Source: Geodermatophilus normandii (lineage in GTDB: Bacteria > Actinomycetota > Actinomycetes > Mycobacteriales > Geodermatophilaceae). From it: a DNA stretch of 64,000 nucleotides. The DNA lies in the NCBI RefSeq assembly GCF_003182485.1, contig NZ_QGTX01000001.1, positions 868,001 through 932,000 of the forward strand, read 5' to 3'. Positions 1-7,867 of this stretch are shown piece by piece. Made by a program: the position numbers and the translations under genes. A model generated the notes under the pieces. The model saw only the letters and a list, made by a program, of their open reading frames with translations. It did no database searches and was not told where the DNA came from. Position 1 is the stretch's first letter, and every line of letters starts with the position of its first letter.

Positions 1-1213
1 GCTGATACGTCCGCGATGGCGACCACCGTGACCCCAACTACTCCCCCGGCGGCACGCTGAGCGGCTTCACCCGCAAGCCCGCGAACAAGTCCTTGTGGCG
101 CTGGACATCGGCCTGCTCGTCGCGGTGGACGACCGTCCAGGCGAGCGCCAGCACCTTCGCGCTCTGCCGCTGGCCATGACGACCGACCGTCCCGGCGTCG
201 ACCCCGCGGGTGCCGCCCACCGCCTGATGGCCTCCTTCGTCCAACGCGGTTAAATGCCCGGCTACCTGGCCGGGGACAACCTGTTCGTCCGCGGCCGAGG
301 CGAACACCTTCCAGATCCCCGCCCGCGAGGTCGGCTCCGACCTCGTCCTTCCCTATCCCCGGCAGTACCTCGGCGACCAGGGCGGCCACACCTCCGGCAT
401 GCGCCTGATCGAGGGGCCTACCACTGTCCTGCCATTCCCGACGCACTCGTCGTGGCCACCAAGGACCTGCGCGAAGGCCGGCTCGACCTCAAGACGTACA
501 AGGCCCGGATCCAGGAGCGCGTCGCCTATCGCATGCGGACCAAGCAGTTGCCCGTTGACGGTGTCGGAGAGCGCCTCACTTGCCCGGCCGCCGGACCCGC
601 GCCGCTGGTCAAGTGCGCCAACAAGCCAGAGTCCGAGAAGCCCCGGCCCACCCGGCAGGCCGACGGGCATGTCACCGATGCCCGGCCGCGGATCCTGCCG
701 CTCTCCGACATCAGCGTCGCGAACAAGCCGCGGGTCTGCGATCAGGAGTTGGTCGCGGTCAGCCCGGTCGACGGGGCGAAGTTCCGCCAGTCCCTGCCGT
801 ATGGCTCGGACCAGCACGCCGACCTGTTCAACACGCTGCATCAGTCCCAGGAAGGCTTGCACGGCTTCGCTAAGGACGAGGCGCACGAGGCCCTCGCCGC
901 CACCGGCAAGCGCCGCGTCCGCGGCAAGGCCGCGCAGAGCGTGTTCGCCGCCTTCCTGCTCGCCGCCGCCAGCATCCGCAAGATCCGCACCTTCCTCGCC
1001 AACGCAATCGAGGACAGCGGCGGGGTCATCTACGTTCCCCGCAAGCAGCGGAAGGGCGACCACGCTCGCACCGGCCTACCACCGGGCGTCGGACCGCCCG
1101 AAACGGCCGCGGCCAAAATGATCAACCTCACAGCACACACCAGCCGGTCCCGACGGAGTGGCCCTTCGGCATGCCCGCAAACGGCCGGAGACGGCAGATT
1201 CAGCCTCCGATGA
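1..1213 (+). pseudogene. Degenerate transposase-like gene, cut by the left window edge
   Basis: Conserved protein segments can be followed on the plus strand only by changing frame several times. A segment around 100-250 runs into an in-frame TAA at 251-253. A segment at about 300-415 (containing NTFQIPAREVG and QYLGDQGGH) lies in another frame. A longer stretch at about 430-1115 carries YHCPAIPDALV, a Cys-containing patch (LTCPAAG, VKCAN), GFAKDEAHEAL, and an Arg-rich RRVRGKAAQ followed by a hydrophobic segment. From memory the layout resembles an actinobacterial family usually annotated as transposase or hypothetical, but I cannot name an IS family and see no terminal inverted repeats. The combination of frameshifts and a stop argues for a dead gene. 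It lies just upstream of a tRNA-Ser gene, a common neighbourhood for mobile DNA. Confidence 0.55.
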
Positions 1214-1369
1214 CCCGCGGCAGCCGTCGATCAGCGCACGACAGCGGCTGACCCGCTCCGGACAGCAGCGAAGCCGCCCCCAGAGTCCCCGACCTGTCGG
1301 TTAGATGCTCCAGGGACGGCTTCGCCGTCACTTTCGTCGCTACTGCCGGAAACTTCCGTCGGTAGCCCT

Positions 1370-1457
1370 TGGCGGTGGCGGTGGGATTTGAACCCACGGA
1401 GGCTTGCACCTCACACGCTTTCGAGGCGTGCTCCTTCGGCCGCTCGGACACGCCACC
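1370..1457 (-). tRNA. tRNA-Ser (anticodon CGA)
   Basis: The minus strand folds as a class II tRNA. The acceptor stem is GGTGGCG paired with CGCCACC, the anticodon loop is CTCGAAA between CACGC and GCGTG, there is a long variable arm, and a GTGGG/CCCAC T-stem carries TTCAAAT. Discriminator G and an encoded CCA follow at 1370-1373. The loop gives anticodon CGA, which reads UCG serine codons. Confidence 0.96.
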
Positions 1458-1467
1458 GCCGAAGAGA

Positions 1468-1941
1468 CTACAGGCCCCGCTTCCGGCGGAAGAACGCGCG
1501 TAGCAGCGTCGCGCTCTCCTCCGCCCGCACCCCGCCGGTGACCTGCGGGCGGTGGTTGAGCCGGCGGTCGCGGACGACGTCCCACAGCGACCCCGCGGCC
1601 CCGGCCTTCGGGTCGTCGGCGCCGAAGACGACTCGGTCGACCCGCGCCAGCACGCTCGCCCCGGCGCACATCGTGCAGGGCTCCAGCGTGACGACGAGCG
1701 TCGTCCCGGTCAGCCGCCAGCCGTCGCCGTGCACCCCGGCAGCCGCGCGCAGGGCCAGCACCTCGGCGTGCGCGGTGGGGTCACCGCGCCTCTCGCGCTC
1801 GTTGGCCGCCTCGGCCAGCACCGCGCCGTCGGGTCCGAGGACGACGGCGCCGATCGGGGTGTCGCCCCACTCCTGCGCGGCGGCGGCCAGCTCCAGCGCG
1901 CGGACCATCGCCGCGTCGACGACGTCGTCCGGCAGGGTCAC
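1468..1941 (-). CDS. tadA: tRNA-specific adenosine deaminase
   Basis: TadA deaminates adenosine to inosine at the wobble position of tRNA-Arg(ACG); that tRNA is also in this window at 29950-30022. The 157-residue protein has the zinc and catalytic motifs of the cytidine/deoxycytidylate deaminase fold: HAEVLAL (ligand His and proton-shuttling Glu, near residue 59) and PCTMCAG (two Cys ligands, near residue 90). The length is normal for bacterial TadA. The gene is last in a four-gene minus-strand operon and its start overlaps the stop of the HAD gene by four bases, so translational coupling is likely. An upstream operon member encodes the actinobacterial tRNA adenosine deaminase-associated protein, which supports the assignment. 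Confidence 0.95.
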   Translation of the reverse strand: MTLPDDVVDAAMVRALELAAAAQEWGDTPIGAVVLGPDGAVLAEAANERERRGDPTAHAEVLALRAAAGVHGDGWRLTGTTLVVTLEPCTMCAGASVLARVDRVVFGADDPKAGAAGSLWDVVRDRRLNHRPQVTGGVRAEESATLLRAFFRRKRGL

Positions 1942-2594
1942 GCGCGGGCGCCGGCCAGGGGGAAGCCGACCAGCGCGGACAGCTCGGCCAGCGCGTCGGC
2001 GGGGTCGGCCACCTTGATCGTGTGCATGCCCAGCGCCCGGGCCGGCTTGAGGTTGATGCCCAGGTCGTCGAGGTAGGCGCAGTCGGCGAAGTCGAGGTCC
2101 CGGCCGGTGGCCTCGTTGAGCCGCGCCAGCGCCCGCCGGTAGATCTCCGGCTCGGGCTTGCGGATCCCCTCCACCGAGGACTCCACGACGGCGTCGAACA
2201 GGTCGAGCAGCTCGGCCAGCCGCCCGGTGCGCTCCATCGGCGCGACGTTGTTCGACAGCATCCCCAGCGGCAGCCCCGCGGCCCGCAGGCTCCGCACCGC
2301 CTCCACCATCTGCGGGCGGATCTCCCCCGACAGCGCGGCCAGCACCCGGCGGGCGTCGACCCGGTGGCCGGCGGCCAGCGCCTCGGCCTCGAAGGTGTCG
2401 ACGAACCCCTCCACGTCGAGCTCGTTGCGCTCGTAGCGCGCCCAGGCGTTGGTGTCGGGATCGGTGCTGTTGAGCCGCCGGATGAGGCCGTCGGGCAGCC
2501 CCGCCTCGGCCTCGTAGGCGGCGAAGGCCAGCATCGGGCTCTCGGTGATCACCCCGCCCAGGTCGAAGACGACGGCCGACACGGTGGCGCTCAT
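1938..2594 (-). CDS. HAD-superfamily hydrolase (subfamily IA-like phosphatase)
   Basis: This 218-residue protein starts with the HAD nucleophile motif VFDLGGVITES near residue 8, where the first Asp would form the phospho-enzyme intermediate. Motif II is the Ser of MLSNN, a Lys occurs in GIRKPEPEIYRRAL, and the C-terminal acidic motif is CAYLDDLGINLKPA. A helical cap of about 80 residues follows motif I, as in the haloacid dehalogenase/phosphatase IA group. The substrate cannot be read from sequence; small phosphorylated metabolites are usual. I chose the ATG at 2594 because motif I is then close to the N-terminus and the start overlaps the upstream stop by four bases. The upstream in-frame extension is low-complexity Arg-rich and not credible. 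Confidence 0.88.
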   Translation of the reverse strand: MSATVSAVVFDLGGVITESPMLAFAAYEAEAGLPDGLIRRLNSTDPDTNAWARYERNELDVEGFVDTFEAEALAAGHRVDARRVLAALSGEIRPQMVEAVRSLRAAGLPLGMLSNNVAPMERTGRLAELLDLFDAVVESSVEGIRKPEPEIYRRALARLNEATGRDLDFADCAYLDDLGINLKPARALGMHTIKVADPADALAELSALVGFPLAGARA

Positions 2595-3094
2595 GCGCCC
2601 ACCGCCGCGGCCAGCTCGTCGGCGAACCCCAGCCGGGCGGCGATCCGCGCGACCATCTCGTCGGCCCACAGGTCGTCGGCGGTCACGATCGGCCGCAGGT
2701 CGTCCGCGGGCAGTCCGTCGTCGGCGAACACGTCCAGGTCCCCTCCCGGCCAGCCGGTCTCGTCGTCGTCGAAGGCGCCGTCCTCGTCGACGGCGATCCC
2801 GTACCGCTCGACCACCTCCGCGCCGAGCACCCACTCCTGCATGGTGGCGTCGGAGATCAGGGCCCGGACCATGCCACCGGGGCCGTGCCGCAGCACGACG
2901 AAGTACAGCCGCGAGTCGACGACGACCACGAACGGCGGCGGCCACCCCTCCGCGCCCGGCTCGCCCAGCGCCCGCTCGAGCACCGGCAGCTCGTCGGAGG
3001 CGTCGGCGGCCAGCAGCTGCACCCGCCAGCCGTCGCCGCGGCGGCTGACCCGGACCGCCCAGCTCGGCGGCGCCGCGGGACCGGGGGCGCTCAC
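2591..3094 (-). CDS. tRNA adenosine deaminase-associated protein
   Basis: The 167-residue protein matches, from memory, a family found in actinobacteria next to tadA and named for that neighbourhood; its biochemical role is unknown. Visible features are a Trp-containing N-terminal strand region (SWAVRVSRRGDGW), a hydrophobic core (FVVVVDSRLYFVVL), and a strongly acidic C-terminal half (DEDGAFDDDETGWPGGD) before a helical tail. There is no signal peptide or membrane segment. The GTG start at 3094 overlaps the methyltransferase stop, and the stop at 2591 overlaps the HAD start, so the gene is embedded in the operon. A role in TadA function or tRNA quality control is inferred from context only. 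Confidence 0.85.
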   Translation of the reverse strand: MSAPGPAAPPSWAVRVSRRGDGWRVQLLAADASDELPVLERALGEPGAEGWPPPFVVVVDSRLYFVVLRHGPGGMVRALISDATMQEWVLGAEVVERYGIAVDEDGAFDDDETGWPGGDLDVFADDGLPADDLRPIVTADDLWADEMVARIAARLGFADELAAAVGA

Positions 3095-3753
3095 CGGACC
3101 CGCAGCACGGTCAGGCCGTCGGCCAGGGGCAGCAGCACCGTCTCGAACCGCGGGTCGGTGGCCAGCGCGGCGTTGAGCGCGACGAGCACGTGGTCCTCCT
3201 CCGAGACCGGCGCCAGCACCCGGCCGCTGCGCAGCGTGTTGTCCAGCAGGACCAGCCCGCCCGGCCGCATCCGCGGGTGCAGCTCCTCGACGTAGGCGGG
3301 GTAGCCGGCCTTGTCGGCGTCGACGAAGGCCAGGTCGAACACCGGCTCCGCCGGGACCGCGCGCAGCAGGTCCAGCGCCTCGCCCAGGCGGAGCTCGACC
3401 CGGTCGGCGACGCCGGCCCGCTCCCAGTACCGGCGGGCGACCGCCGTCCACTCCTCGCTGCGGTCGAGGCACAGCAGCCGGCCGCCGTCGGCCAGCCCGC
3501 GCGCGATGCACAGCGCCGAGAAGCCGGTGAACGTGCCGATCTCCACCGCCCGCCGGACGCCCAGCGCGCCGGTGAGCAGCTGCATGAGCACGCCCTGCTC
3601 GACCGCGACCTGGAAGGTGGCCGGGACCTCGCCCCGGGCGGCGAGCTGGGCGGTCTCGGCCACGAGCGCGGCGGCCACCTCGTCGAGCGGCTCGGAGCTG
3701 GCCCGCACGTAGTCGGAGACCTCCTGGCTGAGGAGGAAGGACCGCGGCGTCAC
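3091..3753 (-). CDS. SAM-dependent O-methyltransferase (catechol-type, family 3)
   Basis: The 220-residue protein is a class I SAM methyltransferase of the small cation-dependent O-methyltransferase type. VEIGTFTGFSALCIARGL is the glycine-rich SAM motif I (about residue 65). CLDRSEEW carries the acidic residue expected to hold the ribose. FVDADKAGYPAY and LLDNTL are the metal-binding region (Asp-Asp-Asn type). The natural substrate is unknown. The GTG at 3753 was chosen by alignment with typical N-termini (SFLLSQEVSDYV). An ATG at 3849 in the same frame would add 32 residues built from repeated DLAGR units, encoded by the 15-bp tandem repeat upstream; this is the alternative start. It is the first gene of the tadA operon. 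Confidence 0.9.
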   Translation of the reverse strand: MTPRSFLLSQEVSDYVRASSEPLDEVAAALVAETAQLAARGEVPATFQVAVEQGVLMQLLTGALGVRRAVEIGTFTGFSALCIARGLADGGRLLCLDRSEEWTAVARRYWERAGVADRVELRLGEALDLLRAVPAEPVFDLAFVDADKAGYPAYVEELHPRMRPGGLVLLDNTLRSGRVLAPVSEEDHVLVALNAALATDPRFETVLLPLADGLTVLRVR

Positions 3754-3770
3754 GGGCTGTCCAGCGCGGG

Positions 3771-3845
3771 GGTCACGGCCGGCGGGGTCACGGCCTGCGA
3801 GGTCACGGCCGGCGAGGTCACGGCCTGCGAGGTCATAGCCTCCGA
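3771..3845. repeat. 15-bp tandem repeat (five units) in a divergent promoter region
   Basis: Units beginning GGTCACGGCC start at 3771, 3786, 3801, 3816 and 3831; the last is partly degenerate (GGTCATAGCC). The array fills most of the gap between the divergently oriented methyltransferase and thioesterase genes. Read on the minus strand it is open in frame with the methyltransferase and encodes repeated D-L/P-A-G-R pentapeptides. Confidence 0.9.
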
Positions 3846-3847
3846 TC

Positions 3848-4288
3848 ATGGCCGATGCCGCACCCGCCGACGGAGCCGAGGTCGACCCCGCGCTGTTCGA
3901 CCGCCTGGCGGCCGACCCGCTCGCCGAGCTGCTCGGCATCGCGCTGGAGCAGGTGCGGCCCGGTTACGCCCGTGCGGGCATGACCGTGGGCCCGCGCATG
4001 CTCAACGCCGTGGGGACCGCGCACGGCGGCGCGACGATGGCGCTGCTCGACGTCGTCCACGCCGCGGTGAGCAACAGCCACGGCACGGTGGCCGTCGCCC
4101 AGGACGTGCACACGGAGTTCCTCACCGCCGGCCGGCCCGGCGAGCGGCTGGTCGCCGAGGGCACCGAGCTGCACCGCGGCCGCCGCACCGCCGTCTACCG
4201 CATCGACGCCCGCGGCGAGGACGGCCGGCTGGTGGCCACCGCCCTGGCCCGCGTCTTCCGCACCGACCGGCCGTGGGGGCCGGCATGA
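3848..4288 (+). CDS. PaaI-family hotdog thioesterase
   Basis: The 146-residue protein has the hotdog-fold thioesterase signature: LNAVGTAHGGATMALLD contains the HGG turn and the downstream Asp expected at the active site, followed by AVAQDVHTEFLTAGRPGERL and a final strand VATALARVFR. Proteins of this family hydrolyse acyl-CoA thioesters, often aryl-acetyl-CoA types; the substrate here is not predictable. The ATG at 3848 shares CATG with a possible ATG of the divergent methyltransferase gene. The stop overlaps the start of the prephenate dehydrogenase gene (ATGA at 4285), so the two are probably co-translated even though the functions are not obviously linked. Confidence 0.88.
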   Translation: MADAAPADGAEVDPALFDRLAADPLAELLGIALEQVRPGYARAGMTVGPRMLNAVGTAHGGATMALLDVVHAAVSNSHGTVAVAQDVHTEFLTAGRPGERLVAEGTELHRGRRTAVYRIDARGEDGRLVATALARVFRTDRPWGPA

Positions 4289-5211
4289 CCCCGCCCGCCC
4301 CGGCGATCCCGGTGCCCACCATGCCGAAGCCGCCGGTCGGGGTGGTGGGCCTGGGCCAGCTCGGCGGGTCGCTGGCCGCCGCGCTGCTCGCCGCCGGCCG
4401 GGAGGTGTCCGGGTGGGACGTCGACCCGGCCGCGCGCGAGGCGGCCGCGGCGCGCGGCGTGCGCGTCACCCGTGAGCTCGGCGGCGTCGTCGTCCTGGCC
4501 GTGCCGCTGCCGGTGATGGCCGGCGCGCTCGACGGTCTCGACGTCGACGCGGACGCGACCGTGACCGACCTCGGCTCGGTGAAGGCCCCCGTGCTGGCGT
4601 CCGTGGGTGCGCGGCTCGGCGACCGGTTCGTGGGCGGGCACCCGATGGCGGGGACCGAGCGGTCCGGCCACGGCGCCACCGACCCCGGCCTGTTCCGCGG
4701 CGCGCGGTGGGCGCTGTGCCTGGAGCCGGGCACCGACCTGCGGCGCTGGCTGCGGGCCGCGGAGGTGGCCCTCGACGCCGGTGCCGAGGTGGTGCCGGTG
4801 ACCGCTGCGGAGCACGACGACGCCGTCGCCGCGGTCAGCCACGTGCCGCACCTGCTCGCCGCGGCGCTGGCCGCGGCGGCCGGTGAGGCGGGGCCGCTGG
4901 CCCTCGCGCTGGGGGCCGGCAGCTTCCGCGACGGCACGCGGGTGATCGGCAGCGACCCGGCGTTCGTCACCGCGATGGTCGAGGGCAACGCCGGGCCGAC
5001 GGCCGCGGCGCTCGACCGCGTGCGCGCGCAGCTGGAGCGCCCCTGGCCCGACCTGGTCGCCGCCGGCCACGCCGTGCGGACCGCCGACCCCGGCCGGCGG
5101 GTGGTCCGGGTACCGCTGGACCGGGCGGCGCTGCTGGCGCTGGGCCGGACCGGCGGCGCGGTCACCCAGCGGCTGGCCGCCTTCGTCGAGGGCTGGGTGC
5201 CCGGCCGCTGA
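4285..5211 (+). CDS. tyrA: Prephenate dehydrogenase
   Basis: This enzyme oxidatively decarboxylates prephenate to 4-hydroxyphenylpyruvate in tyrosine synthesis. The 308-residue protein opens with the NAD(P) Rossmann motif VGVVGLGQLGGSLAAALL (about residues 17-34) and an acidic end to strand two (SGWDVD). Further family landmarks are VTDLGSVKAPV, FVGGHPMAGTERSG with the conserved His and Gly-rich turn, and AVSHVPHLLAAAL in the helical dimerisation domain. No ACT or chorismate mutase domain is present, so it is monofunctional. The ATG at 4285 overlaps the thioesterase stop. It is the only recognisable aromatic amino-acid biosynthesis gene here. Confidence 0.92.
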   Translation: MTPPAPAIPVPTMPKPPVGVVGLGQLGGSLAAALLAAGREVSGWDVDPAAREAAAARGVRVTRELGGVVVLAVPLPVMAGALDGLDVDADATVTDLGSVKAPVLASVGARLGDRFVGGHPMAGTERSGHGATDPGLFRGARWALCLEPGTDLRRWLRAAEVALDAGAEVVPVTAAEHDDAVAAVSHVPHLLAAALAAAAGEAGPLALALGAGSFRDGTRVIGSDPAFVTAMVEGNAGPTAAALDRVRAQLERPWPDLVAAGHAVRTADPGRRVVRVPLDRAALLALGRTGGAVTQRLAAFVEGWVPGR

Positions 5212-5247
5212 CCGTTTCGCCTCCGCTGCGCCGGGCAGGGACCGCTC

Positions 5248-5481
5248 ATGGACGACAGCGAGATCCGCAGCCGCATCGACGCGCTGGTCGAGGAGGAGCA
5301 CCGGCTCCGCGACAGCGGGGAGCACACCGAGGAGCAGCGCGCCCGGCTCCGGCAGATCGAGGAGGACCGGGACCAGCTCTGGGACCTGCTCCGCCAGCGG
5401 GACGCCAAGCGGCAGTACGACGAGGACCCCGACAGCGCCGAGGTGCGCCCGAAGTCCGAGGTCGAGGGCTACCTGCAGTAG
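5248..5481 (+). CDS. DUF2630 family small protein
   Basis: A 77-residue, highly charged protein that looks entirely alpha-helical. IRSRIDALVEEEHRLRD and RLRQIEEDRDQLWDLLRQR form heptad-like helices suggestive of a short coiled coil, followed by a conserved-looking tail PDSAEVRPKSEVEGYLQ. From memory this is the actinobacterial DUF2630 family; no function is known. It lies 36 bases after tyrA on the same strand and probably shares its transcript. GC-rich hairpins follow before the convergent regulator gene. Confidence 0.85.
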   Translation: MDDSEIRSRIDALVEEEHRLRDSGEHTEEQRARLRQIEEDRDQLWDLLRQRDAKRQYDEDPDSAEVRPKSEVEGYLQ

Positions 5482-5511
5482 CCGGAGGACCCCGTGCCCC
5501 CACCGCTCGCA

Positions 5512-5555
5512 GGCCCGCGGCGGGCCCCGCGGGGGGCCACGGGAGCGGTCGCTCC
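5512..5555. terminator. Hairpin pair between convergent genes
   Basis: Two short inverted repeats lie between the DUF2630 gene and the convergent PucR-type gene: GGCCCG/CGGGCC at 5512-5526 (three-base loop) and GGAGCG/CGCTCC at 5542-5555 (two-base spacer). There is no U-tract. A bidirectional factor-independent terminator is plausible but the stems are short. Confidence 0.4.
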
Positions 5556-5573
5556 GCGGCCCTCCTCCGGCGC

Positions 5574-6809
5574 TCAGGCGGAGTCGCGGACCGGCCGCCG
5601 GTGCCCGGCGTCGTGGTGACCGGTGCCCAGCAGGGCCAGCTGCCACAGCAGCCGGGCCCGGGGGTCGGTGAGCTTGCGGCCGGTCACGGACTCGATCCGC
5701 CGCAGCCGGTGCATCACCGTGTTGCGGTGGCAGTACAGGAGGTCGGCGGCGCGGGTGGGTGAGGCGTCGGCGTCGAGGAACGCCGACAGGGTCTCCAGCA
5801 GCACCTCGCGCTCGTCCGCGGGCAGCTCGAGCAGCCGGCCCAGGGTCTCGCCGACCAGCCGGGACAGGATCTCCGGCGAGTTGCTCAGCAGCGCCTCCGG
5901 CAGCCGGTCGTCGATGGTCACCACCCGCGCGACGCCGTCGGGCAGGGTGCGCGCCGCGGTCTCGGCCAGCCGGTAGGCGCCGGCCACGGCCGCGGCGCCC
6001 TCCACCACCGAGGACACCCCCACCGGACCGGAGGCCACCGCGCCCAGCCAGGCCAGCAGCTCCGGCAGCCGGCGGGTGCCCAGCCCGACCACGCCCACCG
6101 AGGCCTGCGAGCGGGTGCCCCACGCCGACCGGATGCCGCGCTTGAGCAGCGCGGCCGCCGGGTCCAGCGGCTCGTCCCCCTCGTCGCGCACCGGGGCGAC
6201 GACGACGGCGAGCCGTCCCGCCAGGGGCACCGACAGCAGCTCGGCGGCGGTGCGGGCGAACGCGGGGTCGCCGCCGCGGCCGTCGAGCAACCCGTCGAGC
6301 AGCCGCTGCCGCTCGACGGCGTCGAGGCCCGAGCGGCGCCGCTCCTCGGCCCGGTAGCCCTCCGCGGCGGCGCTGCACCCGCGGTCGTTGGTGCGCCACA
6401 GGGAGCCGGCGACCTCCAGCAGCAGCCCGTCGTCGTGCCGGTCGCCCTGGCGGGAGAGCGCGACGAGCGCCTCCCAGGTGATCTGCCCGCCGAGCCGGTA
6501 GGCGCGCAGCACGGCCTCCAGCGGGATGCCCTGGGCGGCCCGGAGGCGGCCCACCGCGCGGGCGCCCTCGGCGTGGCTCTGGTGGTAGGCGGCGGGCACG
6601 TCGGACAGCAGCCCGCGGACGCCGACCTCGAGGTTGCGCCGCAGGGTGGCGCGCATCTGCGGGTCGCCTCCGGCCATGGCCTCGCGGTAGGCCGGCTCGG
6701 TCTCGACCAGGATCTCCACCATCCGGTCGGTCATCTCGTCGAGCCGGTCGAGCAGCGTCGGCACCAGTTCGGCCAGGCGCTCCTCGACCCCCCAGGGGGC
6801 AGTCCGCAC
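5574..6809 (-). CDS. PucR/CdaR-type transcriptional regulator
   Basis: The 411-residue protein has an N-terminal helical sensor-like region, a central GGDEF-like region typical of CdaR-type regulators, and a C-terminal PucR helix-turn-helix (AADLLYCHRNTVMHRLRRIE, about 20 residues before LTDPRARLLWQLAL). The GTG at 6809 was preferred over an ATG at 6830 because a GGAGGTGATC sequence, fully complementary to the 16S rRNA 3' end, lies at 6812-6821 with seven bases between GGAGG and GTG. The gene diverges from the branched-chain amino-acid-type transporter operon, so it is the likely local regulator of that importer; the effector is unknown. Confidence 0.88.
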   Translation of the reverse strand: MRTAPWGVEERLAELVPTLLDRLDEMTDRMVEILVETEPAYREAMAGGDPQMRATLRRNLEVGVRGLLSDVPAAYHQSHAEGARAVGRLRAAQGIPLEAVLRAYRLGGQITWEALVALSRQGDRHDDGLLLEVAGSLWRTNDRGCSAAAEGYRAEERRRSGLDAVERQRLLDGLLDGRGGDPAFARTAAELLSVPLAGRLAVVVAPVRDEGDEPLDPAAALLKRGIRSAWGTRSQASVGVVGLGTRRLPELLAWLGAVASGPVGVSSVVEGAAAVAGAYRLAETAARTLPDGVARVVTIDDRLPEALLSNSPEILSRLVGETLGRLLELPADEREVLLETLSAFLDADASPTRAADLLYCHRNTVMHRLRRIESVTGRKLTDPRARLLWQLALLGTGHHDAGHRRPVRDSA

Positions 6810-6811
6810 GC

Positions 6812-6821
6812 GATCACCTCC
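6812..6821 (-). promoter_or_regulatory. Full-length Shine-Dalgarno sequence of the PucR-type gene
   Basis: GGAGGTGATC on the minus strand is an exact complement of the anti-Shine-Dalgarno end of 16S rRNA. It fixes the GTG at 6809 as the start and suggests strong translation initiation. Confidence 0.8.
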
Positions 6822-6985
6822 GCTGTTCATCGCACAGAGCACAACACGTGGGTCCCATCACTGTGCGGTCAGCCCATTGTGACGGCCCTCACCGGCCAGC
6901 AGGCTCATACGGACGTAGCCGTGACCCAATCGACGCGCGAGTGCGCCCGGCGGGACCGTGGCGACCTCCCCGACGCAGAGGAGAC

Positions 6986-7867
6986 GTGGGCACCTTGGCG
7001 CAGCCGCCGGACACCACAGGCAGCAGCACCCGGCACCAGGACCGATCGCCCACCGCCCGACTGGAGATGACGGGCATCAGCGTCACCTTCGGCGGCATCA
7101 AGGCCCTCACCGACGTGTCGCTGACCGTCGAGCCGGGCCAGGTGCACGGCCTCATCGGGCCCAACGGCGCCGGCAAGACGACGATGTTCAACGTGGCCTG
7201 CGGGCTGGTCCGCAACAGCGAGGGCACGATCACCTGGCGCGGCGAGGAGCTGCGGCGGCTGCGGCCGGCGCAGCTGGCCGGGCTCGGCATCGCCCGCACC
7301 CTGCAGGGGGTCGGGCTCTTCCCCGGCCTGACCGTGCTCGAGAACGTGATGGTCGGCGCGCACAAGCACGCGAAGGCGGGCTTCTTCTCCGCGCTGCTCG
7401 CCATCCCGACCGCCGACCGGGACGACGCCCGGCTGCGCGAGCGGGCCATGACGGCGCTGGCCGAGCTCGACGCCGACGACTACGCCGCCCGCTACCCCGG
7501 CAGCCTCCCCTACCCCGTGCAGAAGCGGGTCGCGCTGGCCCGCGCGCTGGTCTCCGAACCCGAGCTGCTGCTGCTCGACGAGCCGGCCTCCGGCCTCAGC
7601 GAGGACGAGATGCACGAGCTCGGCGAGCTCATCCAGCACCTGAGCGGCCGGATGAGCGTCCTGCTCGTCGAGCACCACATGGACCTGGTCATGCGCGTGT
7701 GCGACCAGATCACCGTCCTGGACTCCGGCAGGCAGATCGCCGCCGGCACACCGCAGCAGGTCCAGAACGACCCGGCGGTCACCGAGGCCTACCTCGGCGA
7801 CGCCGTCGACGACACCACCGACGTCAGCGAGCTGGCGGGCACCGACGGGGGGACCCACCGTGGCTGA
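6986..7867 (+). CDS. livG: Branched-chain amino-acid-type ABC transporter, ATPase 1
   Basis: The cytoplasmic ATPase of a HAAT-family importer. Walker A is GPNGAGKTT and Walker B is ELLLLDEPASGL. The ABC signature is degenerate (LPYPVQKRVALARAL), which is normal for LivG-like subunits. The Q-loop region is ARTLQGVGLFPGLTVLENV and the switch His is in LLVEHHMDLV. The GTG at 6986 follows GAGGAG and gives 293 residues; an ATG at 7067 would give 266 residues starting right at the domain and is a serious alternative. It is the first of five genes; the 3' end overlaps livF by eight bases. The importer is probably for branched-chain or related amino acids, but urea and amide importers share this architecture. 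Confidence 0.88.
   Translation: MGTLAQPPDTTGSSTRHQDRSPTARLEMTGISVTFGGIKALTDVSLTVEPGQVHGLIGPNGAGKTTMFNVACGLVRNSEGTITWRGEELRRLRPAQLAGLGIARTLQGVGLFPGLTVLENVMVGAHKHAKAGFFSALLAIPTADRDDARLRERAMTALAELDADDYAARYPGSLPYPVQKRVALARALVSEPELLLLDEPASGLSEDEMHELGELIQHLSGRMSVLLVEHHMDLVMRVCDQITVLDSGRQIAAGTPQQVQNDPAVTEAYLGDAVDDTTDVSELAGTDGGTHRG

Noticed and set aside
4195-6399. Long minus-strand open frame across tyrA
   Set aside because: It covers tyrA and the DUF2630 gene in antisense, with low-complexity Arg/Gly/Pro composition.
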